DNA from: Cloeon dipterum
Lineage: Eukaryota; Arthropoda; Insecta; Ephemeroptera; Baetidae
Direction: 5' to 3'
NCBI RefSeq assembly: GCF_949628265.1
Contig: NC_088790.1
Coordinates: forward strand, 7,072,545 to 7,136,544
Length of the DNA stretch: 64,000 bases
Under the pieces are notes generated by a model. That model saw only the letters and a program-made list of their open reading frames with translations. It was not told the origin of the DNA and ran no database searches. The position numbers were made by a program, and so were the translations under genes. Within the stretch, counting starts at the first letter, position 1; the number at the start of each line of letters is the position of its first letter. This document shows, piece by piece, positions 50,264 through 61,849 of this stretch.

Positions 50264-53200
50264 TTACATGAGGAGAGACAGTAGAAAATTCCAAAGGATG
50301 GCAGCAGCTGCCAAAGCGATTTCCGGTCCTGAAAAATACCATTTAGGTCAGGCTCCGAGAAAAAAAGCCAGAAATTTCACTAACCAGAACTGCAAACATT
50401 TTTCTTGGTTTGAGCCAAGAATCCCGATTTGCACTGGCACTTGTTTTCTCTGCACTCGACCCTTTCACTCTTTTCGGTTAGTTTGCACTGGACGTCTACA
50501 CTGCATTGTTCACCAAGAACTGAAATAATTTTTAGTTTAAATAAATAGTTGGTTAAACTTTACTATTAAATCTCTGCTTACCTTGATTTTTTAAACAGGA
50601 ATTTGCATCTGGATTTTTTATAAAGTCAGGTGGACATTGACAAGTGTTTTGCAGACATTTAGCATTTTCAACTGTGCATTGTGAGTTTTCCAAGCACTGC
50701 ATGCCAAGGGTGTCTCGAGCTAAAAAATTTATTCATGAAGCATATGTTTTTAAATAAAAATTTAAAACTACCTATCAAACAAATCAATTTGTTTTCTGAG
50801 CTGACATACTCGTTTATGCATTGACACTTTTTGTCTTGTCCGGAACAAGTAGATTTTTCTGGACATTGCTCATCTATTTCACAAATTTCGCCATCAAGGT
50901 TAAGTACTAGATTTTTGAAAAAATATTTTATTATATTTATGAGATCAACAGAGAAAAAAATATTTTACCCTTGTAGCATTTTTTGTCTTTTTCCAAAAAA
51001 TCTGTGTCACACGAACATTTTTTGTTCAGACATGTAGACCATTGGACTAAACACTGGATAGCCTTTTCGCATGGATCACCTAATTCGCTTCTTTCTGCGA
51101 ACCAAATGATAATTACGAATTTTTATAAGGACAACGATTTTAAAACAATCAATACCTGGGAAACACTGGTTTTCTTCGGGAACAAATTCTGTTTTGCAGA
51201 TGCACTTGTTTTCGGAACATTGAGAGTTCAGAATCTTGCACTGCGCTTTTTCCAAGCATTCTGCTTCAAGAGTGTTTTGAGCTGAAATTAATTTCCGATT
51301 GATTGAAAAGATATATCAAGAATCAAAGTTCTCCAAGTACCTGCCAAACAAATTTTGTTATTTACCGAGCTTACGGAATCATCGTTACATTGACAGCGCT
51401 CGGTTGTCAAAAGACAAGTAGAATTCGTTGGACATTGCTCGTTAACTTCGCAAATATCAACATTGAGATCGACCACTGCAAATGACATAATTAATATAAA
51501 ACGTACAATAATTAAACCAAGTTGTCCATGCTTTACATTTGTAACAATTGTTTTCCTTTCTTATGAAACCTTCTTGGCAGTCACAAATTTTGTTCTTGCA
51601 AGTAGATTGAGTTACATTGCACTGATCCGCTATCTGGCAAATGTCTCCCAAAGTGTATATTTCTACAGCAAGACGCATATTATTTTTATTAATTCGTTCT
51701 ACCCACTAGCAACGTCTGCATTTTCTACCTTTGTAGCAACAACCATCTTTTTCAATATATCCTGTGGATGGACAAGCGCATGTGCTGTTTTCACAGAGTG
51801 CATTAATGCCGCTGCACTGGGTATTATCGGAACACTCCTCGCCAGTAGCGTTAACAACTGAAATCTTCATTTTTAGCATATTTTACGGGCTAAGGTAGCT
51901 ACAATACATACCAGTAAGGCATGATAGACGTTGACTATCAGCAACAAAGTCTTCTTCGCACTGGCAATTTTTTGTTTCTTCGTCGCAGGTAGAATTTGTT
52001 GGACATTGATCGTCAATAACGCACTTGCTGCCATTTATGTCATTGATTTCTGTTCCAAGCAGAGTATTTATATAGCAAGGTTGTTATTAAATTTTATGTG
52101 ATTGTTACTTTTGTAGCAGAAATTCTCGTTTTCAACAAATCCTGTTGATGGACAAGCGCACATGCTGTTTTCACAGAGTGCATTCATATTGCTACACTGA
52201 GAACTCTCTATACACGTCTCGCCGATAGCAGAAAGAACTGAAAATCAATCTTATTAGAATATTTGTTCGTTCAAAGGCAGGTAATTTACCGGCCAGGCAT
52301 GATAGATTTTCTCTATCCGCGATAAAGTCATCTTGGCAACTGCATTTCTTTGCATCACTGTCGCAATTAGAATTAGTTGGGCACTGCTGGTCAATCACGC
52401 ACTGAGTGCCATTTATATCATTGATCTCTGTTTCAAAAAGATAAAATTTACTTAATTGAAATGCTTGCGTAAATTTCATGAATTTTGTACTCTCTAAACA
52501 TTTTAGCTCGTGGGGTATCCAGTCATCAATACAGTTACATTTTCCATCTGTACAATTGCTTCCCATAAATTGGCACTGTTCTTCAATTTCGCAGGTGGCA
52601 CCCAGCTCATATTTTTCTTTAAAAAAAGAGATCAAACAGATTATTACGTGATTATAGATTAGGTAAAATATATAAGATAAGCGGGTAAAGAACAAAAAAT
52701 AATTTGAGAAATAAACTCGAGTGAAAACCATAATTAAGATTACAGTAAATGTGTCATTACAGTTAATAATTAAACCTCGCAAGCTTATCTAAATGTAAAC
52801 GTGCTATAAAAATATTTTTGTTAAAAGCAAAGAGCTCAAGGGTGTGGCTTGAAGTACGTCGGTGAACTTAAAAGAACTCCTCGCGAATGATTCACTGGAA
52901 ATAAAACTCACTTTCATAGCATTGTGTATTCTCCGCGTCCGCAACATGCGTTTCCAAGCAGTCGCAAAATCCTGTCTCGTTACACTTGCTATCAATAAAT
53001 GGGATCTTCGCACACTGCGCATCAATTTCACATGAATCACCCAATTTACTTGCCACTAACAAATCATAGTAATATTATTAGACGATGTTTCATTTGAATG
53101 CGTTTTTCAAACCTTTGAGACATGATACATTTTGCTTGTCAGGGATGTAGGCATCCGTCTTGCACTGGCATACAAAATTTCCTTCCCCATTCATGATGCA

Positions 53201-53808
53201 CTCGGAGTTTGTAACGTTTTTGTTGCACTGCCTGGTATCACGGCATACTACACCAAGGTCCAATGGTTCGACTTAAAGAGAAAACAAATTAACTGCTGGT
53301 GATTTCGTGCAAACTTTCATTTTGGTCATCCTTACTTTCCTCGCAAGCAGTTCTAATTTCATTGGCTAAATACTCAGATGTGCACTGACACCGCTTTCTG
53401 TTATTTATTCCAGTAGGTAGACAATCTCCTTTTGTTGGGCATTGTTTTTTTATAGAACATGGGTCATCAATCAAACGCTCTGAAATTTTTAAAAATTAAT
53501 GACACATCTTAAAATGCCTTGAATCTTTTTCAAAAGTTTAATTACTGGGAAAGCAATTATCCAAATTTCCATCTTCCTGGACAAAATTTTCAGCACACTG
53601 GCAGAACCCGTTTATGCACACAGAATTTGGAACGTCTTCAGAGCAGTCAGTTTCAGTTTTACAAACTTCTTCCAAGAAGCTTGCTAAATTTGAGTAATAA
53701 ATCAGTGAATAACTTGAAATGAAATTCTAAATTTAAATTCGTACCTTTCGTGAATGATGAATGGGAGACGGCAAGCGCCAAAATCGCCACTGCTAGTTTA
53801 AAAGCCAT
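50264..53808 (-). CDS. EB-C: secreted/GPI-anchored protein with 16 six-cysteine EB-like modules
   Basis: Eighteen exons: 53745-53808, 53546-53683, 53336-53479, 53113-53271, 52912-53055, 52491-52616, 52290-52427, 52109-52237, 51912-52049, 51729-51857, 51537-51662, 51341-51475, 51156-51281, 50969-51094, 50772-50906, 50582-50719, 50385-50519, 50264-50328. All introns are phase 1, for 764 residues. Exon 1 is a signal peptide (MAFKLAVAILALAVSHSS), exons 2-17 one module each, and exon 18 a hydrophobic tail (LAAAAILWNFLLSLLM) after Cys-Ser-Ser-Gly. Exons 7-8 and 9-10 are a duplicated two-exon unit: INDINGTQCVIDQQCPTNS matches INDINGSKCVIDDQCPTNS, and ALCENSMCACPSTGF matches ALCENSTCACPSTGY. Exons 12 and 15 are also close. 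The largest member of the array; function unknown. Confidence 0.87.
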
Positions 53809-53850
53809 ATTTTCGACCGTATCACACACAGCTCTCCTCACAAGTAATCC

Positions 53851-53858
53851 CTTAAATA
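53851..53858 (-). promoter_or_regulatory. possible TATA-like box of EB-C
   Basis: TATTTAAG on the minus strand, about 45 bases before the EB-C start codon. It is a weaker match than in the other array members. Confidence 0.35.
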
Positions 53859-54515
53859 AGAACTAAGCGAAACCTAGAAAGGCTAATCGCTTATATTGCA
53901 GCGTATTCTCGCAACTATATAATAAAATAAATTAGTCAGATGTGAAATAAAGTTATCGTAATCTACGTAAGATATCATTTAATGTGACGAATTTCAGATA
54001 ATATTTTATTGCTAGCTTTAGTGCCAACGTTCTCTTTTAGACACATTTCTGATCTTTTGGGTGTGTTACTTATTATTTAGCAAATGCAAGCTTTTTCAAA
54101 TTTTTTGTTAGCTACATTATCGCGGCGAATTGCTCTTTATCGAGGACTGACAGGCCAAATTAAAACTGAGTTTTATTGCTCAGAACTTTATTGATCAATA
54201 CGTAATTTTTACAGCATGCGAATTATGCTTATCTTGCATACTATCGCAGAAAAAAAATCGCTGATTGTTTTACTTATTCCACAAAATTAGTTCAATTTTA
54301 TTAAAAAGTTTCCTGCTGGCTTTCATTTATGTTTTTTTTTATCTATACAGTGGTAATATTTTATAAAATATGAAAATGGTATTTATTAGCTTTTATTAAT
54401 GAAATATAAATGAATTACTTATTTAGTATTACAAAATGTATTCGTTTTAATTACATTTGCATTGTTTACAATTATTATGAGAGACTATATAAAAGCTAAC
54501 AAAATTACACATGTT
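53859..54515. other. intergenic between EB-C and EB-D
   Basis: AT-rich, no coding signal. Confidence 0.5.
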
Positions 54516-56648
54516 TCAAAAAATTATCTTGACCAGAAGCAAATAAATAGTCACTAGAAAAGAGGCAGCAGCTTTTCTCACGCCTGAAATACGAAACGTA
54601 TAAAAACTTCTAACTGCTTTTTATTTAATGAGACCAATACCTGAAATGCAAGCGTTTTTTCCTGGATCTTGCCTAAAGGGTTCTGAGCAGGTGCATACCT
54701 CCCTAACACAGTTTGTCCGTTCATTTTGACCCCCATCGAGAAAGCATTGCACTTTGTCCGAACAAGGTTCACCCACGTCTAGAAAATCGATTTCAAATTT
54801 GCAAAAATTTATGAATCGTGTTTTTTACGTTTCTTTTCCAAGCACGTGTTATTATGTGGCACATGAGTAACCGTATCGCATGAACATTTTTCGTTTAAAC
54901 ATTTTTGGCTTCGTATGCATTGTACGGATTCAGTGCATTCTTCTCCTAAAGCCACAACTGAAAAATTTATTTTGAAATTTTTAAGATTCATGCCCATGTA
55001 CCATTATTTGTAACCTACCCTTTAAACACTCAGATTTATTTGTGTTCAGAACAAAACCATTATTGCATTCACACGTCTGAGAAGCATTGATCGTTTTGCA
55101 TAATGAATTTTTGAGATTCAGCGTGCACTGGTTACTTTCGACACACTCATCTCCCACTTTCTTAGCACCTGGAAGAAAGAAAATCAATATTTTGTGAAAT
55201 CTTTTTTATCGTTACTTGCTACCTTCGAGGCAAGCTGAACTCTGGGCATTCCTCACAAAGCCGGCCACACAATTACAAGTTTTATCTCCGTTGCCTTCTG
55301 AGCAGGTAGAATTGTTTGGACATTGTATGTTATTTTTGCATTTTTCATTTCCAATCGACTTAACATCTTAAATAATCATGCCATTTTTTATTTGCTGAAG
55401 TACACGACATGTTTCTTACTTTTTAGGCACTCGTCTGATATCCCGAATGGTGCTTCTTCCTTACATGTGCAAATTCCAGCTTTGCAAATTGAATTTTCAA
55501 TTTTGCATTCATTGGGGTCTTCGCAACGCCCGCCCAACGTCCGAATCTCTTTAGATGATTAAAAATATATATTTTTAAAAATACTTGCCTGTGCGTTTTT
55601 TAATTTATTCTTTTCTTGTGCTTAAACATTTCGTACCTTTTAAGCAAGCGGACCCCCGGGAGTTCTTTACAAAACCAGGTATACACTTGCACGTCATATT
55701 TCCTTGGTTTCCAACGCAGGTAGAGCTGCCTGGACACTGCATGTCATCTTTGCAATTTTCATTGTCTATTGACGTAATACCTAAAATTGTTATTTCCTTG
55801 ATATTATATGTCTATAAAATTAAAAAAAGAAGGAAATTACTCTTAAGACACTCATTTTTAGTTTCAATTGGTGCGTCTTCATTGCATGAGCATTTTCCAA
55901 CTTTGCAAATTGAATTGTCAATTTTGCATTGATCGTTTTCCTGGCACACCTGACCCAACTTCGTACTCACTTTTGATTAAAAATAGATCAAAATAAGTGT
56001 GATTATCAGTTAAGTTTTGTATTAAGATATTTGTCTAAATTTAATAATCCTCAAAATGTAAACCTTGGAGGCACGCTGAGCCCTGGGTGTTCTTAACAAA
56101 ATCTTTTTTGCAGTTACATGTCTTCTTTCCCTGGATTTCTGAGCAGGAAGAGCTTTCTGGACACTGCAAGCTATCTATGCAAAGTTCCTGCCCTATGGAC
56201 TTTACACCTATAATTATATTTTAATTATATATATTTTGTAAGCCGTATATTCATATAATTAATACTTACTTAACAGACAAATTTTCGATTGTGAGTCCAT
56301 AACATAGCCATCGTTACATTCGCAAACACCATCAGCACACGAAGAATTTCCAGTCACGCAACTTTCGCTTTTGTCGCATTTTTCCTTCAATGCCGCTTTG
56401 CACGTAAAAATGAAATAAATTAAACAATTTGTTAAAAAGTTATAATTTTTGTTTATGCTTGTAACGAGTAATTGTAATCACTCGTTGAATTTTTTGTATG
56501 ACTGTTATGTTTCGCCATTAACGTGTTGATTTCGTCAAATGCCAATTACATAATCAATACAACGTTATATATGCTTACCTTCATGGGATTCCCATACTTG
56601 CTGCATTGTTAGGAAGAAAACTAGAACCACGACCCTGCAAGAAAACAT
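54516..56648 (-). CDS. EB-D: secreted/GPI-anchored protein with 9 six-cysteine EB-like modules
   Basis: Eleven exons: 56579-56648, 56270-56395, 56064-56207, 55841-55969, 55637-55780, 55420-55548, 55223-55366, 55019-55168, 54829-54957, 54641-54778, 54516-54583. All introns are phase 1, for 456 residues. Exon 1 is a signal peptide (MFSCRVVVLVFFLTMQQV). Exons 2-10 are one module each. Exon 11 is a hydrophobic tail (SFLVTIYLLLVKIIF) following Ser-Gly, a likely GPI-anchor signal. Two module types alternate: exons 3, 5 and 7 (144 nt, with SIG/SID...C...QCP) and exons 4 and 6 (129 nt, with ENDQCKIDNSIC matching DPNECKIENSIC), so the middle grew by copying a two-exon pair. Modules have the usual six cysteines, for example ECVESNQC and CECNNGF. 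Function unknown. Confidence 0.87.
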
Positions 56649-56719
56649 TTTTTAAAGAGTTTCCAGAAAGAGAGGATTTACAGAATGACAATGAGTCTCA
56701 TTTTGAGGCGAGCGTTAAA

Positions 56720-56725
56720 TTTATA
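56720..56725 (-). promoter_or_regulatory. TATA box of EB-D
   Basis: TATAAA (extended TATAAATTT) on the minus strand, about 72 bases before the EB-D start codon. Confidence 0.6.
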
Positions 56726-57948
56726 CCATTATTTAATTGTATAGAGGACATGGCATATTTGTGTTTAGTCTTCAAACAGAAATTTTTTAGGAAAACAGCT
56801 TTCCATTGCTTGGTTTGGTGATAAAACGCTCTAGTTGATGTTGTTACTCATGCGCATTATAAAGATAAAAAGCAGAGAATTTTGTGTAAATTTTTTAAAT
56901 GTCCACAAACAAATTATAGTGATTAGACAGGGTTCAAACAGGACGGTCATGATTGCGCATTATCTTTTTATGTAACTTGTATGAAAACAGTAAAGAACCG
57001 TGTGCTTTACTGTTTCCATTTTGCTCAACAATTTTTACTTCTATAGTTCAGTTAAAAATTGAGTCGTTTAAAAAAAACGAATTATTAGCAATGAACGAAC
57101 ATGTTAGGATTAAGTGTAAAAAGAAAATAACAGTAATGCCCAGTATGCAAGCCCAGTTTATTTATTTTGTGCAATATATACTACAGATCTGATTTTATTA
57201 TTTATTTCTAGCTCTGATTGAGGGCCACGATGTGTATATTTTTAAAGCATGTTGAATAAACTGGCAAAGGGACTCGCCGGCCTTAAACTTTTTTTACTTA
57301 TAGCATCATTAAATTTTCACGTTGAGCGTTTTGTATAATTTTCGAATTTGCATAAAGAATCAACTAAAGCCACGTGTAATAATGAAATGAATTTTCAGTA
57401 TAAAATCGTATTTTGCGTTCCTCACATGTAAAAACGAGAACAAAAATTGCCAAGGTGGATTCTTAAATTTGAGAATAGGATTCAAATTTTTATTTTTCCC
57501 TTAAGCATGAAATATAGTTTTTTGATCATAGTCAATTTTTGACAATTAGCATTGCCTAAAAATACATTAAATAAGACTTCTGTGCAGTAGCGGGAGGTAA
57601 AAAGATGGCCAAGCTCCTTTGCGGCCACTCAGTCTCCATGTTATCCTGTTTTGGGAATCTGCGGTGAACTCATAGCCCTCAGGATGTGCTGAGTAGAATT
57701 GAAAGACATTTAAAATAATTATTTTTATAAATAAGCAATTTTCCTTTTACGATTTGCCTTTATTTACTGACTGAGATGGAGTACACAAACACATCAATCC
57801 TTTTATGATTAATATAAAGATAATACACTTCTCCGCACAAAATATTGCCATACAGATGAGAATTATAATATTTTGAAACGAAGTAATTTTATGATTGAAA
57901 TAATTTATTAATTTATAAATTGTTCAAAACCAGGGGGTGATATTTTAT
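56726..57948. other. intergenic between EB-D and EB-E
   Basis: AT-rich, with only short chance open frames. The EB-E polyadenylation signal AATAAA overlaps its stop codon region at about 57944-57950 (minus). Confidence 0.5.
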
Positions 57949-60192
57949 TTACAGATTACGTGAAACAATGATGGAGAGAAGAATCGAAAAAATAGCAATG
58001 GCATGTTGACCGGAACCTGTATTGAGCAATAATGACGCAAATTGAGTTACTTTTCATCTGGTGCTATTTTCAACTTGCCTGAATTGCACTTGTTGTCCGC
58101 GATGTTCGCCCGGAATGGTGTTTGACACTGACAGGTGGTATCAAGACAAAGAACTCCGTCTTGTTTGTCGCCTGAAAGTACACACTGACGGCTCAGCATG
58201 CAAGTTTCATTTAAAGCTGTAAAAATGGAAATTTTAATCGGGATTACAACTTATTGCTCTTTGTCTCAGTTATTAAATACCTCGTTTTGGCCAACACGAT
58301 AAGTCAATGCCAATATATTTGTCGTCACAAGCGCATTTTGTGGTATTTACAGCTCCGCCGCACTTGCTGTTTTCAGTACACTGTGATGTTTCTTCGCACG
58401 GCTCGTTGAATCCAACTCCTAAGTAACAGCTTTTAGTGAACATATGTGCATTAAGTGTGATTTGTACAGAATACTTTTAAGACATCTCCGACTCCCTGAA
58501 TGGCTTACAAAATCACGCAGGCAAACGCACACATTTCTCTCAGCGTGGCAAACTGAGTTGTCTGGGCACTGCAGGGAAAGATCGCAGCTGTCACTAACGA
58601 ATTTTCCTGCAAGAAATTTTTAATGCAAAAAGCTCCTAACTTTGTAAAAATATTGACTTTGTTTGCAGTCATTTCCATGACTTATGAAACCAGCCTTGCA
58701 AACACAAGTTGCTTCCCTGCATTCTGCATTTGGCACTGTGCATTGCTCGTTGAAAATACAGTCGTCATTTAGTGAACCTTTTGCTGGCAAACAAAAAGCT
58801 TTTTGGCATTTTATATCATTAAAACTATTTGAAATTACCTGGTACACAAGAGGTATTACCATTCGGCACAAAACCAATGTTGCACGTGCATATTTTAGAG
58901 GTGCTGTGGCAAATTGAATTTCTGACAGTGCACTGGTCCGATATTACACAAAATTCTCTAAGTTCGTTCCTTACTTTGAAAGGATTTGTTACAGTTATAG
59001 TTTATAGCATTCTTAAGCAACTATTTTGAAATACCTGGTACACAAGAGGTTTTGCCATTCCTCACAAATCCTGCTGTGCAATCGCATATTTTAGGGTCGC
59101 CACTACAAATTGAGTTTGGAACGCTGCACTGATTGGTAATTTCACAAGATTTTTCAATCTCGTCAATAACTGAAGTGATATTGTTCTTGAGTTACATCTT
59201 TAAAATTAAAAAAAATATACATTTACCTGGCACACAAGAGGTTTTGCCATTCCTCACAAATCCAGCTGTGCAATCGCACATTTTAGGGTCACCGTTACAA
59301 ATTGAATTTGGAACGCGGCACTGATTGGTAATTTCACAAGATTTTTCAATCTCGTCAATAACTGAAGTGATATTGTTCTTGAGTTACATCTTTAAAATTA
59401 AAAAAAATATACATTTACCTGGCACACAAGAGGTTTTACCATTCCTCACAAATCCAGCTGTGCAATCGCATATTTTAGGGTCGCCACTACAAATTGAATT
59501 TGGAACGCTGCACTGATTGGTAATTTCACAAGATTTTTCAATCTCGTTTATAACTGAAATGATATTGTTCTTGAGTTACATCTTTAAAATTAAAAAAATT
59601 TATGCATTTACCTGGCACACAAAAGGTTTTACCATTCCTCACAAATCCAAGTGTGCAATCGCATATTTTAGGGTCGCCACTACAAATTGAATTTGGGACG
59701 CTGCACTGATTGGTAATTTCACAAGATATTTCAAGCTCGTTTATAACTGAAATGATATTGTTAATGAGTTACGTCTTTAAAATCAAAAAAATGTATGCAT
59801 TTACCTGGCACACAAGAGGTTTTGCTAATTTGCACAAAGTTTAATCTGCATCTACACCTATTTAGGTCATCGCCATCTTTGTTACAAGTTGAGCCATTGA
59901 CAGTGCACTCCTTTTCGCTACTGCAAATTTCCTCCAGGTCAACTGTAAAGAGTTTTACGTGAACAATTAATTATATTCAAATCCATGCAAGGTTTAAATA
60001 TTAAATTTATGTTTCCCACATTCTAATTTTGGTGGGTGAGAATTTGGTTTTAATAAAATACCATGAAGCACTTAGTTAATTTCAGTTTGCATGTATACCT
60101 CAAACGTAAAAATTAAAGATAATACCTCCAACAGCAAGGTGAAAAACAAAGGTAACACAAAGAACCACTAGAAAACAGTGTTCCTTGGCCAT
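57949..60192 (-). CDS. EB-E: secreted/GPI-anchored protein with 10 six-cysteine EB-like modules
   Basis: Twelve exons: 60126-60192, 59805-59942, 59612-59746, 59419-59553, 59227-59361, 59035-59169, 58839-58973, 58658-58783, 58475-58606, 58281-58418, 58079-58216, 57949-58016. All introns are phase 1, for 493 residues. Exon 1 is a signal peptide (core CFLVVLCVTFVFHLAVG), exons 2-11 one module each, and exon 12 a hydrophobic tail (AIAIFSILLSIIVSRNL) after Asn-Ser-Gly, a likely GPI-anchor signal. Exons 3-6 are nearly identical copies (SCEITNQCSVPNSIC), and exon 7 is a more diverged relative. The last intron has a GC donor (TTCAG/GCAAGT), and the join is in frame only with it. First gene of the array as transcribed; head-to-head with the odorant-binding-like gene. 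Confidence 0.88.
58077..58078 (-). other. GC splice donor of EB-E last intron
   Basis: The exon ends TTCAG and is followed by GCAAGT. With the acceptor at 58017-58018 the phase-1 join is kept and the GPI-like tail exon follows. No GT nearby gives the same frame and module length. Confidence 0.65.
59035..59746 (-). repeat. four tandem copies of a ~192-bp exon-plus-intron unit in EB-E
   Basis: Exons 3-6 of EB-E are each 135 nt, with exon ends spaced 192-193 bp apart. The short introns repeat as well as the exons (each contains TGATATTGTT and an A-rich stretch), so whole exon-intron units were duplicated recently. Differences are a few bases per unit. Confidence 0.9.
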
Positions 60193-60247
60193 GGCGAGTG
60201 TCTGAAATCCTACCACATATAAAGAAGTGTGGATCTAGGGACTGTAT

Positions 60248-60255
60248 TATTTATA
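60248..60255 (-). promoter_or_regulatory. TATA box of EB-E
   Basis: TATAAATA on the minus strand, about 56 bases before the EB-E start codon. Confidence 0.65.
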
Positions 60256-61773
60256 CCCTGGGGACCGAATAAGTCTTAACTATATTTTTATTGCTTTTTT
60301 ATGATGTTACGAAGCCATGTTTCATTTTTAAGGAATGGAATAGAGCAAATAATACGGTATATATACCATATAGAAACAATTAGATACTACAATCTATATA
60401 TGTGCAATAATTTTTCTCTCAGTGTAACATACTAAACATCGCAGCTTTTTTAACCAACGCTGAAGTTTTGTATATAATTTAGAAAGTTTCAGCTGGTGTT
60501 CCTAGAAAATTGAAATTTTTCCAAGAAAATTAAAATTGCCTTTTGTTGTCATTCATTTTACAGTATATAATCACTTATTGTTAAACGCAAACCCGTATCA
60601 AAAAGATTCAAAGAAAATTTCAATTTCAATTTTCTTTATACATAAAGTTGGAATATTTGCAATGATTTTTGAATTGTTGTCAATATCAGTCACAAAATAA
60701 CAAAAATAAATAATAATTCAAAAACGCATTTACACACATCATGCGTCATTTCACTCACAAAAAAATCAAATATGTACTCATTTAAGTCAAAAAATTTATA
60801 TTTGCCCAATATTTTTTTACCACTTTTACGAAACGCTTCTAATATATATGACATTATCTTTTACTTCTTGCGGAGATGATTATATTATTCTTGGTATGCT
60901 AACTGCTGGGCTTTGCGTCATCAGCCTCAAACTCACTTTTTTGTAAGCATAGCAATTAAAATCGCAAAAACCAATTGAAAATTGCTAACCAATACCTCAA
61001 TAGTTTCCCATAAAAGTACATAGATATGCGGTATCTTTGATATAAAACCTTGGAAAGTCTATTTTCCTCTGCATTGGATTTGTTATACTTCTGCAGTCCC
61101 GCCAAGCAAATGGTGAAAATGTTTTTTTAAATAAATTGATAAATTTGAAAATATTGTAAGTGTAAGATAATCACCAAGTTGAGCTATATGAAACGTCAAA
61201 AAACGCACACTTGCAATAAAATTTGTGCAAATGTCTTGATCTAAATGTTTTTGCTGTAAAATTGTGAACCGACGGCTGACAGAAACACAATTTTAGCCAT
61301 ATTTTGGCCCGGTGGCGGTGGCTGAGCATTTTCGCCAATTAGATGTTCACACTAAAAATAAAATTAAATTCCAACTTGATCCGTTCACAGTCGATAAATT
61401 TTTTCACTCCGCCAAGGTAAAGCGCTATTCCTATTTTTCTATAAATCCTTTAATAGTTAAAATATGATACCATATATGCATTGGCTTTGTTAGCTATATA
61501 GTTGTTGATATTGATACGATTAACGAACATGTTAATTTAGCTTCCTAGAGAAAATTAGTCACATTTTCAATGGGTATCGGGTTGCAAAAGCAAATGGGGA
61601 AGCAATTCTGAAAATTTTAAATGAGGGCACGAAATTGACTGGTGTAATATAAAGAGAAACGTGTGGAGCAAGCACAAAAAATATAATGATCGTGTGGCAA
61701 AGTGTAGAATTTCGACTGCAACCGAAAATTATTGGGTTATCGGCAGGAAATGTATGCAGGTTGGAACCACGCA
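60256..61773. other. shared upstream region of EB-E and the odorant-binding-like gene
   Basis: About 1.5 kb of AT-rich DNA between two divergently oriented promoters. No gene seen. Confidence 0.5.
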
Positions 61774-61781
61774 TATATAAG
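61774..61781 (+). promoter_or_regulatory. TATA box of the odorant-binding-like gene
   Basis: TATATAAG about 70 bases before the start codon, with an initiator-like GCAGTTG at about 61818-61824. Confidence 0.6.
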
Positions 61782-61849
61782 GCTGTGTCGATTTGAACTC
61801 CTAGCATAACTCCAAGTGCAGTTGTCTAACACGCGCACGCAGCATCACC

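Noticed and set aside
55323-55932. Plus-strand frames with similar repeated peptides
   Set aside because: Antisense shadows of the duplicated EB-D exons; the minus strand has the splice sites, signal peptide and cysteine pattern.
59035-59746. Regular ~192-bp repeats considered as a CRISPR-like or satellite array
   Set aside because: The repeats are coding exons with splice sites and in-frame six-cysteine modules in a eukaryotic gene.
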